Under the pieces are notes generated by a model. That model was not told where the DNA came from. It did not search any database and worked only from the letters and a program-made list of their open reading frames with translations. Positions 17,062 to 25,726 of a stretch of DNA of 64,000 nucleotides are shown one piece after another (position 1 is the first letter of the stretch; each line of letters begins with the position of its first letter). The DNA is taken from the NCBI RefSeq assembly GCF_023887685.1, contig NZ_JAMWMR010000026.1, positions 36,388 through 100,387 of the forward strand, in the 5' to 3' direction. Made by a program: the position numbers and the translations under genes. Source of the stretch: Streptomyces macrolidinus (GTDB lineage Bacteria; Actinomycetota; Actinomycetes; Streptomycetales; Streptomycetaceae).

Positions 17062-17868
17062 ATGGCGGAGCAGGGCGACGAGCGGCGGTTCGGCGAACAC
17101 GTCGTCGTACGACGGCACGGGTATGTCGCGGAGCTGGCGCTCGACCGGCCCAAGGCGATGAACGCGGTGTCCACGCAGATGGCGCGCTCGCTGACGGAGG
17201 CGTGCACGCATCTGGCCGCCGACCGGGACGCGCGGGTGACCGTGCTGACGTCGACGCACGAGCGGGCCTTCTGCGTGGGCGCCGACCTGAAGGAGCGCAA
17301 CTCCTTCACGGACGCCGACCTGATGCGCCAGCGGCCCCTCGCGCGCGCCGCCTACACGGGCGTCCTGGAGCTGCCGATGCCGACGATCGCCGCCGTGCAC
17401 GGCTTCGCGCTCGGCGGCGGCTTCGAACTGGCGCTCTCCTGCGACCTGATCGTGGCGGACCGCACGGCGGTGGTCGGGCTGCCCGAGGTGTCCGTCGGCG
17501 TGATCCCCGGCGGCGGGGGCACCCAGTTGCTGCCCCGCAGGGTGGGCGCGGCGCGCGCGGCGGAGCTTATCTTCACCGCGCGGCGCCTGGAGGCCGCCGA
17601 GGCGCGGGAGCTGGGCCTGGTCGACGACCTCGTGGCGGAGGGCCGGGACCGCGCCGAGGCGCTCGCCCTCGCGGCCCGTATCGCCGCGAACTCCCCGGTG
17701 GGCCTGCGCGCCGCGAAGCGCGCCCTGCGGCTGGGGCACGGCCTGGACCTGCGCGCCGGTCTCGAGGTCGAGGACGCGGCGTGGCGCTCGGTGGCGTTCT
17801 CCGGGGACCGGGCGGAGGGAGTGGCGGCGTTCAACGAGAAGCGCAGCCCGCAGTGGCCGGGCGAGTAG
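17062..17868 (+). CDS. Enoyl-CoA hydratase/isomerase family protein
   Basis: A 268-residue crotonase-fold enzyme. The oxyanion-hole segments are FCVGADLKE and HGFALGGGFELALSC; both glutamates used by enoyl-CoA hydratases are present, one in GGGFEL and one in GLPEVSVGVIPGGGGTQLLPRR. Hydration of trans-2-enoyl-CoA in fatty acid or amino acid degradation is therefore likely, though crotonase members vary in chemistry. The ATG at 17062 lies 8 bp after a GGGAGG site. The next gene starts 103 bp downstream. No beta-oxidation partner is adjacent. Confidence 0.9.
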   Translation: MAEQGDERRFGEHVVVRRHGYVAELALDRPKAMNAVSTQMARSLTEACTHLAADRDARVTVLTSTHERAFCVGADLKERNSFTDADLMRQRPLARAAYTGVLELPMPTIAAVHGFALGGGFELALSCDLIVADRTAVVGLPEVSVGVIPGGGGTQLLPRRVGAARAAELIFTARRLEAAEARELGLVDDLVAEGRDRAEALALAARIAANSPVGLRAAKRALRLGHGLDLRAGLEVEDAAWRSVAFSGDRAEGVAAFNEKRSPQWPGE

Positions 17869-17971
17869 CCCTCTGCCACTCGCCAGGCCGCTCGGACATG
17901 GGTGCGGCGGCGGGAGAGCCGTACGGCGCATCGATGTCCCGTATCGCCCGGAACGTCCCTAGCCTGGAGGA

Positions 17972-19111
17972 ATGGGTGAGGACAGTCGGCTGAGGGCCGT
18001 GGTGGCGCTGGCGCAGGGGATGGCCGCCGCGCAGGCTCCGCGCGAGTCCTGGCAGGCCGCCGCGCTCGGCGCGTGCCGGGCGCTCGCCGGGAACTTCGCC
18101 GCGCTCTCCGTGTGGGAGCGCGACCTGGGGCGGCTGCGGGTCCTGGCCAACGTGGGGGAGCTGGCGCCGGGCGAGGAGGAGTTCCCGGAGCACGAGGCGT
18201 ACCCCGTCCACCAGTTCCCGGAGATCACCGAGTTCCTGCACGAGCGCTGGGCGGGCGGCGGCGGGGCGAGCGCCTGGGTGGAGACCGCGGAGGGCCAGGC
18301 CGCCGAGCACGCCGGGTACTGCCACCAGCGCGTGGCCGCCCTGCGTCGGCGTCGGCGCGGCTGCTGCGTCGTCGCGCCGCTGGTGCTGCACGGCCGCGCC
18401 TGGGGCGAGCTGTATGTGGCCCGCCCGGCCGGTGCGCCCGTCTTCGACCCCGCCGACGCCGAGTTCGCGACCGTCCTCGCCTCGGTCGTCGCCGCCGGTA
18501 TCGCCCAGACCGAACGCCTGGAGGAGGCGCGGCGGCTGGCCTTCACCGACTCCCTCACCGGGCTCGCCAACCGCCGCGCCGTCGACGTCCGCCTGGACGA
18601 GGCGATCGAGCGGCACCGCGAGGAGGGGGTCGGCGTCTCGCTCGTCGTCTGTGACCTCAACGGGCTCAAGCGGGTCAACGACACCCAGGGCCATGCCGTG
18701 GGCGACCGGCTGCTGGAGCGCTTCGGGTCCGTGCTCTCGCTGTGCGGCGCCATGCTGCCGGAGACCCTGGTCGCCCGTCTCGGCGGGGACGAGTTCTGTC
18801 TCCTCGCCGTCGGTCCGTCGGCCGACGAGGTCGTCCGGATCGCCGACGAGGTCTGCCGTCGCGCGGCCGAACTGGAGTTGGGCGACGGCGTCGCCTGCGG
18901 GGTCGCCTCGACCCTGGACCCCATCGGGCCGGTCCGCTCGGGCCGCCGGTTGTTCCGCCTCGCGGACGCGGCCCAGTACCGGGCCAAGGCCCTGGGCGCC
19001 GCGAAGCCCGTGGTCGCGGGGCGCGAGGGGCCCGAGGATCCGGTGGTGCGCCTGGCCGACACGCCTCCGCCCACGGGCGAGCGCCGCCGGTTCCGCGGGC
19101 GTCCGTCCTGA
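17972..19111 (+). CDS. GAF-GGDEF diguanylate cyclase
   Basis: A 379-residue cytosolic protein. Residues 10-180 fit a GAF sensor domain; residues 190-345 are a GGDEF domain with the intact active-site motif ARLGGDEFCLL at about 271 and the upstream FTDSLTGLANRRA and DLNGLKRVND (metal and base contacts). This predicts synthesis of c-di-GMP from two GTP, which in Streptomyces holds BldD on its targets and delays development. The position normally occupied by the RxxD inhibitory site reads LPET, so product inhibition through that site is not expected. The C-terminal 40 residues are disordered. The ATG at 17972 is used. No phosphodiesterase (EAL) domain is fused. Confidence 0.92.
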   Translation: MGEDSRLRAVVALAQGMAAAQAPRESWQAAALGACRALAGNFAALSVWERDLGRLRVLANVGELAPGEEEFPEHEAYPVHQFPEITEFLHERWAGGGGASAWVETAEGQAAEHAGYCHQRVAALRRRRRGCCVVAPLVLHGRAWGELYVARPAGAPVFDPADAEFATVLASVVAAGIAQTERLEEARRLAFTDSLTGLANRRAVDVRLDEAIERHREEGVGVSLVVCDLNGLKRVNDTQGHAVGDRLLERFGSVLSLCGAMLPETLVARLGGDEFCLLAVGPSADEVVRIADEVCRRAAELELGDGVACGVASTLDPIGPVRSGRRLFRLADAAQYRAKALGAAKPVVAGREGPEDPVVRLADTPPPTGERRRFRGRPS

Positions 19112-19227
19112 GCGCGACTGTCTCGCCCGGACCGCCCCCGGACCACCCCAGGCCCCCTTCGCTCAGGCGAGGGCCGCTCGCCAATCACCTAGTGACATCA
19201 TCGAATTCACTGCGTACGCTCCTGAAT

Positions 19228-20775
19228 ATGGATATGCACACTGTGGTGGTGGGGACGTCCGGAGTCACCGCGTCCGACGTGCTCGCCGTGGCCCGCGCGA
19301 ACGCCCGGATCGAGCTGTCCGAAGAGGCCCTCGCGGCCCTCGCGGAGGCTCGCGCGATCGTGGACGCGCTGGCGGCCAAGCCGGACCCCGTCTACGGGGT
19401 CAGCACCGGGTTCGGCGCGTTGGCGACCCGGCACATCGGCCAGGAGCTGCGCACCCGGCTGCAGCGCAACATCGTCCGCTCGCACGCGGCCGGCATGGGC
19501 CCGCGGGTCGAGCGGGAGGTCGTACGCGCCCTGATGTTCCTGCGGCTGAAGACCGTCTGCTCGGGACACACCGGTGTGCGCCCCGAGGTCGCCCTGTCCA
19601 TGGCGGACATCCTCAACGCGGGCATCACCCCGGTCGTGCACGAGTACGGCTCGCTCGGCTGCTCCGGCGACCTGGCCCCGCTGTCCCACTGCGCCCTGAC
19701 GCTCATGGGCGAGGGTGACGCCGAGGGCCCCGACGGCACCGTACGGCCCGCCGCCGAACTCCTCGCCGCCCACGGCATCGCCCCCGTGGAGCTGCGCGAG
19801 AAGGAGGGGCTCGCCCTGCTGAACGGCACGGACGGCATGCTCGGCATGCTGATCATGGCGCTCGCGGACCTGGAGACGCTGTACAAGTCGGCCGACGTCA
19901 CCGCCGCGCTCTCGCTGGAGGCGCTGCTCGGCACGGACAAGGTCCTGGCGCCCGAGCTGCACGCGATCCGCCCCCACCCCGGCCAGGGCGCGTCGGCCGC
20001 CAACATGCTCGCGGTGCTCAAGGGCTCGGGTCTGACCGGCCATCACCAGGACGAGGCGCCGCGCGTGCAGGACGCGTACTCGGTCCGCTGCGCACCGCAG
20101 GTCGCGGGCGCGGGCCGGGACACCATGGCGCACGCCCGCCTGGTCGCCGAGCGCGAACTGGCCTCGGCGGTCGACAACCCGGTGGTCCTGCCCGCGGACG
20201 GGCGCGTCGAGTCCAACGGCAACTTCCACGGCGCGCCGGTGGCCTACGTCCTCGACTTCCTCGCGATCGCCGCGGCGGACCTGGCGTCGATCGCCGAACG
20301 CCGCACGGACCGCCTGCTCGACAAGAACCGCTCGCACGGCCTGCCGCCCTTCCTGGCCGACGACCCGGGCGTCGACTCGGGCCTGATGATCGCTCAGTAC
20401 ACCCAGGCGGCGCTGGTCAGCGAGATGAAGCGGCTCGCGGTCCCGGCCTCCGCCGACTCCATCCCGTCCTCCGCGATGCAGGAGGACCATGTCTCGATGG
20501 GCTGGTCGGCGGCGCGCAAGCTGCGCACGGCCGTGAACAACCTGACCCGCGTCCTCGCGATCGAGCTGTACACGGCGGCGCGGGCCGTCGAACTGCGCGA
20601 GGGTCTGACCCCGGCCCCGGCCACCCGGGCGGCGATCGACGCGCTGCGCGAGGCGGGCGCCGAGGGTCCGGGTCCGGACCGCTTCCTGGCCCCGGACCTC
20701 GCGGCGGCGGACGGGTTCGTCCGGGCGGGTCGGCTCGTGTCGGCCGTCGAGCGGGTCACCGGACCGCTGACCTGA
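19228..20775 (+). CDS. hutH: Histidine ammonia-lyase
   Basis: A 515-residue enzyme of the MIO family that deaminates L-histidine to trans-urocanate, the first step of histidine use. The MIO prosthetic group forms from an internal tripeptide; here it is Cys-Ser-Gly in GSLGCSGDLAPL (about residues 145-147), not the usual Ala-Ser-Gly, a variant I recall from other Streptomyces HutH. The substrate motif YGVSTGFGAL and the C-terminal SSAMQEDHVSMGW and NRSHGLPPFL segments are present. It stands alone without hutU or hutI next to it. The ATG at 19228 is preferred; another ATG lies 6 bp downstream. A strong terminator follows. Confidence 0.95.
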   Translation: MDMHTVVVGTSGVTASDVLAVARANARIELSEEALAALAEARAIVDALAAKPDPVYGVSTGFGALATRHIGQELRTRLQRNIVRSHAAGMGPRVEREVVRALMFLRLKTVCSGHTGVRPEVALSMADILNAGITPVVHEYGSLGCSGDLAPLSHCALTLMGEGDAEGPDGTVRPAAELLAAHGIAPVELREKEGLALLNGTDGMLGMLIMALADLETLYKSADVTAALSLEALLGTDKVLAPELHAIRPHPGQGASAANMLAVLKGSGLTGHHQDEAPRVQDAYSVRCAPQVAGAGRDTMAHARLVAERELASAVDNPVVLPADGRVESNGNFHGAPVAYVLDFLAIAAADLASIAERRTDRLLDKNRSHGLPPFLADDPGVDSGLMIAQYTQAALVSEMKRLAVPASADSIPSSAMQEDHVSMGWSAARKLRTAVNNLTRVLAIELYTAARAVELREGLTPAPATRAAIDALREAGAEGPGPDRFLAPDLAAADGFVRAGRLVSAVERVTGPLT

Positions 20776-20802
20776 GCACGGGCACAGGCCTGAGCACCAT
20801 GA

Positions 20803-20838
20803 CGGGGGCCGCCGACGCGAAGACGACGGCGGCCCCCG
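20803..20838 (+). terminator. Hairpin terminator after hutH
   Basis: A perfect 12-bp stem (20803-20814 with 20827-20838) and 12-nt loop lies 28 bp past the hutH stop. It also separates hutH from the convergent LAxTG gene. Confidence 0.8.
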
Positions 20839-20900
20839 GAACAGGCCCTACGCGGTTGTAGTCCCTCGCAGCCCGTAGTCCGTACTCCTAGTCCGTAGTA

Positions 20901-21200
20901 CTAGGACGCCCCCAGGCGCTCCCTGCGCACCGAGTACGTCACGAACCCCGCGCCCAGACACAGGAAGAGCGTCCCGCCCACCACGTACGGGGTCGTGTCC
21001 ACGGCTCCCGTGTCGGCGAGCCGGGTCTCCGTGCTCGCCGGTTCCGCGGCGGTGCTCCCGGTCGTGGCCGGCTGCCCGGAGGGGTCCGGGGCGGCACCCG
21101 CGGACGGGACGAACCACAGGGCCCCCAGCAGGGTTCCCGCGAGGGTGGCGGTGAGCAACGTCCTGCGGGGGGTGGACGACGATCGACGTGCGGCGGACAC
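20901..21200 (-). CDS. Small LAxTG-motif cell wall-anchored protein
   Basis: A 99-residue precursor with a twin-Arg-like basic start (MSAARRSSSTPRR), a hydrophobic signal core (LLTATLAGTLLGALWFVPSAGA, cleavage probably after AGA near residue 36), a short Ser/Thr/Pro segment, then LADTG at about residue 62, a membrane helix (VVGGTLFLCLGAGFVTYSV) and a basic RRER tail. This is a sortase class E signal, which in Streptomyces is LAxTG. The mature exported part is only about 25 residues. The GTG at 21200 follows an AGAGGA site. No sortase gene is in the window. Role unknown; a tiny surface-linked peptide is unusual. Confidence 0.75.
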   Translation of the reverse strand: MSAARRSSSTPRRTLLTATLAGTLLGALWFVPSAGAAPDPSGQPATTGSTAAEPASTETRLADTGAVDTTPYVVGGTLFLCLGAGFVTYSVRRERLGAS

Positions 21201-21320
21201 CAAATACCGATCCTCTTGTGACGCTTGCGAATTGGCGTGTGGGTCGATGCTAGTGAAAGGCGCGGGCCGCGGGAAAGTCGCGGCCCGTCCCGGCTTGCTC
21301 CGGGCCGTACGCTGCCCGCC

Positions 21321-21674
21321 ATGAGTACTCCAGAGACATCGCGGTATGTCCGTATTCGTACGGAGTTGGTCGTCAAGGTCGACGACGCGGGCGCCGTCAC
21401 CAAGGCCGCGCTGTGCCGTATCGCCGAGGATCCGGACATGCCCGAGGGTGAGCGCGCGTACACCGAGGGCGCGGTCGCGGACGACGCCGCCGAGGCCCTC
21501 GCCTACCTCGTAGACCCCTCCGACCTGCTCGGCGACCTGCCGGGGGTCGAACTCGCCCAGGCCTCCTGGAGCAGCGAGTCGATCGACTACGACCCGGACT
21601 CGCCGGACTGGGCCCTCGACGCGGAGGACGAGGCGGACGACGCCGAGGAAGGGGAGGTGGTCCGGCTCGGCTGA
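21321..21674 (+). CDS. Conserved acidic hypothetical protein
   Basis: A 117-residue protein with an alpha/beta N-terminal half (YVRIRTELVVKVDDAGAV, residues 10-27) and a strongly acidic C terminus (DYDPDSPDWALD followed by a Glu/Asp run). No known domain was recognised. The ATG at 21321 is the natural start because the conserved-looking MSTPETS segment begins there. It is divergent from the LAxTG gene with a 120-bp spacer and precedes the L,D-transpeptidase gene on the same strand by about 230 bp. Function unknown. Confidence 0.7.
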   Translation: MSTPETSRYVRIRTELVVKVDDAGAVTKAALCRIAEDPDMPEGERAYTEGAVADDAAEALAYLVDPSDLLGDLPGVELAQASWSSESIDYDPDSPDWALDAEDEADDAEEGEVVRLG

Positions 21675-21905
21675 GAAGTCTTGGGGAAATCGTGACCCCG
21701 GGTGGCAACCGACACCCGGGGTCCTGTCGTCTCTCAGGGCGCTCCCTGGTGTCCCGTGCGGCCGAGACCGGTCGCGTATCCCTCGATCCGACGTGGCGTT
21801 CCCCACATCTTCCCGAACGAGGAACGGGACGAACCGGTCGGAGCGTTGAGGTTGCTGCGTGGGCCCATGGGCTCTTACGGGAATTCGGCGATGATGGAGG
21901 AGCAT

Positions 21906-23150
21906 GTGAAGACGGACAGTAGGCGGCGCAAGGTTCTGTCGGCCGCGTCCGCACTGCTCGGCGGGATGCTCGTACTCACGGCATGCGGCGGGGGCAGCGA
22001 AGCGGCCAGTAACGGCGATGCCACCTCGCAGGCCAAGGTGGACGAGGCGGCGGCCGAGAAGGCCTCCGAGGCACAGATCAAGATCGCGCCCGCGGACGGT
22101 TCCGACAACGCCTCCATCAACAACGCCGCCAAGGTCACGGTCGCCAAGGGGACGCTGACCAACGTCTCCATGACCACCGCCTCCGGCACGGCCGTCGACG
22201 GGCAGATATCCGCCGACAAGAAGAGCTGGGCCCCCAGCACCAAGCTGGAGCGGGCGACCACCTACAAGGTCACCGCGACGGCCAAGGACTCCTCGGGCCG
22301 CGAGGCCCACGAGAACGCCTCCTTCACGACCGTCGCCCCGGCCCACTCCTTCATAGGCAACTTCACGCCGGAGGACGGCTCCACCGTCGGCGTGGGCATG
22401 CCGGTCTCGATCAACTTCGACAAGGCGATCAGCAACAAGGCCGCCGTCCAGAAGAAGATCAGCGTGACCTCCAGCAGCGGCCAGGAGGTCGTCGGTCACT
22501 GGTTCGGCGCCAACCGGCTCGACTTCCGCCCCGAGGACTACTGGAAGGCGGGCTCCACCGTCACCCTGAAACTCGACCTGGACGGTGTCGAGGGCGCGAG
22601 CGGTGTGTACGGCGTGCAGCAGAAGACGGTCACCTTCAAGATCGGCCGCAACCAGGTCTCGTACGTCGACGCGAGCACCAAGCAGATGAAGGTCACCCAG
22701 GAGGGCAAGGTCGTCAAGACCATCCCGATCTCCGCGGGTTCGCCGCAGAACAAGACGTACCAGGGCCAGATGGTGATCTCCCAGAAGTTCAAGGAGACCC
22801 GGATGAACGGCGCGACGGTCGGCTTCAAGGACAGCGACGGCAAGGGCGAGTACGACATCAAGGACGTGCCGCACGCCATGCGCCTGACCACCTCCGGCAC
22901 CTTCATCCACGGCAGCTACTGGGGCGGCGGGGTCTTCGGCGTGGCGAACACCAGCCACGGCTGCGTCGGCCTGTCGGACGCCAAGGGCGCGAACGACCCG
23001 AACACCTCCGGCGCGTGGTTCTTCGAGCACTCGCTCATCGGTGACGTCGTGGTCGTCAAGAACACCGGGGACAAGACGGTCGCCCCGGACAACGGCCTCA
23101 ACGGCTGGAACCTCGACTGGGCCCAGTGGAAGGCCGGTTCGGCCGTCTGA
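21906..23150 (+). CDS. L,D-transpeptidase lipoprotein
   Basis: A 414-residue envelope enzyme. The signal peptide ends in a lipobox (LVLTACGGG, lipidated Cys near residue 25). Two Ig-like domains follow (about 55-140 and 145-245), then a YkuD L,D-transpeptidase domain (about 250-380) with FIHGSYW and the catalytic NTSHGCVGLS (Cys about 356). Such enzymes form 3-3 peptidoglycan cross-links, which are abundant in Streptomyces. The GTG at 21906 is chosen because GGAGGA lies 3-4 bp upstream and the basic KTDSRRRK signal start follows. A perfect hairpin terminator lies 50 bp downstream. Confidence 0.94.
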   Translation: MKTDSRRRKVLSAASALLGGMLVLTACGGGSEAASNGDATSQAKVDEAAAEKASEAQIKIAPADGSDNASINNAAKVTVAKGTLTNVSMTTASGTAVDGQISADKKSWAPSTKLERATTYKVTATAKDSSGREAHENASFTTVAPAHSFIGNFTPEDGSTVGVGMPVSINFDKAISNKAAVQKKISVTSSSGQEVVGHWFGANRLDFRPEDYWKAGSTVTLKLDLDGVEGASGVYGVQQKTVTFKIGRNQVSYVDASTKQMKVTQEGKVVKTIPISAGSPQNKTYQGQMVISQKFKETRMNGATVGFKDSDGKGEYDIKDVPHAMRLTTSGTFIHGSYWGGGVFGVANTSHGCVGLSDAKGANDPNTSGAWFFEHSLIGDVVVVKNTGDKTVAPDNGLNGWNLDWAQWKAGSAV

Positions 23151-23200
23151 CGCCGAACTCCCCGCGTTCTCCTGTGACTTCACGAGACGCCTGACCGCAC

Positions 23201-23238
23201 CAGGACGCCCGCCGCCCCCAGGGACGGCGGGCGTCCTG
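23201..23238 (+). terminator. Hairpin terminator after the L,D-transpeptidase gene
   Basis: A perfect 14-bp stem (23201-23214 with 23225-23238) and 10-nt loop lies 50 bp after the stop. Confidence 0.85.
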
Positions 23239-23324
23239 CTGTACGCGCTCGCGGAACGCGGGTTCTCATCGTTCTCTCAGCGCGGGCTCAAGGGTTCATC
23301 AGGGTGCTTGCCTAGCTTTCGACC

Positions 23325-24779
23325 ATGTTCTTCACCTACCTGAGGCGCGAACTGCGCCGCCGGAGAAAGGCGGCGCTCGTCGTCGCCTCCGGGCTCGCCC
23401 TGGGCATCGCTCTGGTCATCGTGGTCAACTCCGTGTCCTCCGGCATGGGCAAGGCGCAGGACAAGGTTCTGCAATCGCTGTACGGACTCGGCACCGACAT
23501 GACCGTCACCAAGGCGGCCGAGTCCCCGAAGAGCGGCGACGCGCAGCGGCCACGCTTCCGCTTCGGCGCCCGTGGCAGCGACTCCGAGGAGAAGCAGAGC
23601 AGCGATCGCGTGATGGTGCAGGGCTTCCAGACCCTGGCGAACAGCACGGTCGCCGAGGTCGGCGCGCAGAAGGGCGTGTCGGACGCCGTCGGTGGGCTGA
23701 GCCTGCAAGTCATCAAGATCAGCGGCGAGTTCAAGCAGGGCGAGTTCAAGCGGGACCAGGGCGGCGGCGGCCGGACGGGCATGCCGGGCGGCGCGCCGCA
23801 GGGCCGTGTCGAGGGCGGCGGCGCCGACTTCGACGTCAACAACTACTCGGTCTACGGCACCGACGTCACCAAGTCCGCGCTCGGCCCGCTGACCTCCTCG
23901 AAGATCACCAGCGGCCGTACGTTCAAGACGTCGGAGACGAACGCGGAGGTCGCCGTCGTCGACTCGGCGTACGCCAAGAAGAACAAGATCGAGGTCGGTG
24001 ACACCGTCACCATCAAGAGCGTCAAGTTCAAGGTCGTCGGCATCGCGACGGCCGACAGCGGCGACTCCGCGGCCGACCTGTACGTGCCGCTCCAGCAGGC
24101 CCAGACGCTCGCCGACGCCAAGAACAAGGTCACGACGATCTACGTCAAGGCGACGGACTCGCAGCAGATCGACAGCGTCAAGAAGACCATCCAGCAGAAC
24201 ATCTCGGGGACGACGGTCACCACCTCCGCCGACCTCGCGAGCACCGTCTCCGGCTCCCTGTCCACCGCGTCCGGCCTCGCCACCAACGTGGGCAAGTGGC
24301 TGTCCGTCGCGGTGCTCGTGGCCGCGTTCCTGGTCGCCGGACTCCTCACCTCCTCCGCGGTCTCCCGCCGGGTGCGCGAGTTCGGCACGCTCAAGGCGCT
24401 GGGCTGGAAGTCGGGCCGGGTGACCCGGCAGGTGATCGGCGAGGCGATGGTCAACGGCCTGGTCGGCGGCGCCCTCGGCATCGCGCTCGGCCTCGCGGGC
24501 GCCTACGCCGTCACCGCGATCAGCCCCACGCTGCAGGCCGAGATCGGCGGTGGCGGCGGTGGCTTCGGCGGTGGTCCCGGTGGCGGTGGTGGCGGCTTCG
24601 GCGGCCCCGGCCGAGGGGCCGCGAAGACCCTGGAGGTCGCGCTCACCGCGCCGGTCGGCCTCACCACCATCGGCCTCGCCGTCGGCCTCGCGGTGGCGGG
24701 CGGTCTGGTCGCCGGTGGCTTCGGCGGCTGGCGCGCCTCGCGGCTGCGCCCCGCGGACGCCCTGCGCCGCGTCGAGTAG
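23325..24779 (+). CDS. MacB/FtsX-type ABC transporter permease
   Basis: A 484-residue permease with one N-terminal membrane helix (about 16-37), a large extracytoplasmic MacB-like domain (40-310), and the FtsX core with three C-terminal helices (about 325-350, 370-400, 445-465). REFGTLKALGWKSGRVTRQV is the cytoplasmic coupling region. Two Gly-rich inserts are odd: GGGGRTGMPGGAPQ in the extracytoplasmic domain, and a run of Gly and Phe between helices 3 and 4 (about 408-428). These transporters pump or move by mechanical force lipids, peptides or lipoproteins. The ATPase gene follows 84 bp downstream. The ATG at 23325 is used. Confidence 0.88.
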   Translation: MFFTYLRRELRRRRKAALVVASGLALGIALVIVVNSVSSGMGKAQDKVLQSLYGLGTDMTVTKAAESPKSGDAQRPRFRFGARGSDSEEKQSSDRVMVQGFQTLANSTVAEVGAQKGVSDAVGGLSLQVIKISGEFKQGEFKRDQGGGGRTGMPGGAPQGRVEGGGADFDVNNYSVYGTDVTKSALGPLTSSKITSGRTFKTSETNAEVAVVDSAYAKKNKIEVGDTVTIKSVKFKVVGIATADSGDSAADLYVPLQQAQTLADAKNKVTTIYVKATDSQQIDSVKKTIQQNISGTTVTTSADLASTVSGSLSTASGLATNVGKWLSVAVLVAAFLVAGLLTSSAVSRRVREFGTLKALGWKSGRVTRQVIGEAMVNGLVGGALGIALGLAGAYAVTAISPTLQAEIGGGGGGFGGGPGGGGGGFGGPGRGAAKTLEVALTAPVGLTTIGLAVGLAVAGGLVAGGFGGWRASRLRPADALRRVE

Positions 24780-24863
24780 CACCCGCGGCGTCATAGCTCG
24801 CGCGACCTGGGGCCTGCCCTGACCGTAGGCCCCAACCCCCTTTCGTCATCCAGGAGTTGGACC

Positions 24864-25547
24864 ATGTACGAACTCAGAGGCGTCACCAAGCGCTACACGC
24901 GGGGCAAGGAGACCGTCCAGGCCCTGGACGGAGTCGACCTCACGATCGGCGACGGCGACCGCCTCGTCATCCAAGGACCCACCGGCGGCGGCAAGTCCAC
25001 GCTGCTCCAGATGCTCGGCGGGCTCGACCAGCCCACCTCGGGCAGCGTCGAACTCGACGGCACCGACCTCGCCCGGCTCTCCGAGGCCCGGCTCACCAAG
25101 GTGCGCGGCGAGAACATCGGCTTCGTCTTCCAGAGCTTCAACCTCATTCCGACGCTCACGGCCCAGGAGAACGTCGAGACCGCCCTCGTACCGCTCGGGG
25201 TGAAGGGGAAGGAGCGCCGCGAACGGGCCGCCGAGGCGCTGGAGTCGGTCGGTCTCGGCGAGCGGCTCGGGCATCTGCCCGCCGAACTGTCGGGCGGTCA
25301 GCAACAGCGCGTCGCCATCGCCCGAGCGCTGGTGAAGCGGCCGAAGGTGCTGCTCGCCGACGAACCGACGGGGAACCTCGACGAGTCCACGCGCGACGAG
25401 ATCATGGGCGTCCTGGACACCCTGTGGAAGGAGCACGGGCTCACCTTCGTGATGGTCACCCACGACTCCACGATCGCGAGGAAGGCGCCGCGCCTCGCGA
25501 CCATCCGCAAGGGGAAGATCACGGTCAAGGAGAACGTGACGTCCTGA
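24864..25547 (+). CDS. ABC transporter ATP-binding protein, MacB/LolD type
   Basis: A 227-residue nucleotide-binding protein, complete for its family: Walker A GPTGGGKSTLL (about 39-47), Q-loop VFQSFNLIP, signature LSGGQQQRVAIARAL, Walker B VLLADEPTGNLDE, and switch histidine in MVTHDS. The pattern DEPTGNLD and the FNLI Q-loop are typical of the MacB/LolD group. It powers the permease encoded just upstream. The ATG at 24864 follows a CAGGAG site. The exported substrate is unknown; no two-component system is adjacent. Confidence 0.93.
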   Translation: MYELRGVTKRYTRGKETVQALDGVDLTIGDGDRLVIQGPTGGGKSTLLQMLGGLDQPTSGSVELDGTDLARLSEARLTKVRGENIGFVFQSFNLIPTLTAQENVETALVPLGVKGKERRERAAEALESVGLGERLGHLPAELSGGQQQRVAIARALVKRPKVLLADEPTGNLDESTRDEIMGVLDTLWKEHGLTFVMVTHDSTIARKAPRLATIRKGKITVKENVTS

Positions 25548-25568
25548 AACGTCGTCGGTCGGACCGCC

Positions 25569-25634
25569 CAACTCGTACCCCGCGGGGCGAGTTGAGGCAT
25601 TGATCACCCCCCAGGCATACTGCTCGCCTGGGGG
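25569..25634 (+). terminator. Two hairpins between the ABC ATPase and protease genes
   Basis: A 7-bp stem (25569-25575 with 25588-25594) is followed by a 9-bp GC-rich stem (25608-25616 with 25626-25634). They lie 20-90 bp after the ATPase stop and before the secreted protease, so they probably end the ABC operon; an effect on protease expression is possible. Confidence 0.55.
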
Positions 25635-25726
25635 TTGACGTACGTGCGTGCGACGCGCGTCTGTTCGAGACCCCCTCCGGCCGGGTGACAGGGGATGTGC
25701 CCGGACCTTCTTCTCCAGGGGGAGAT

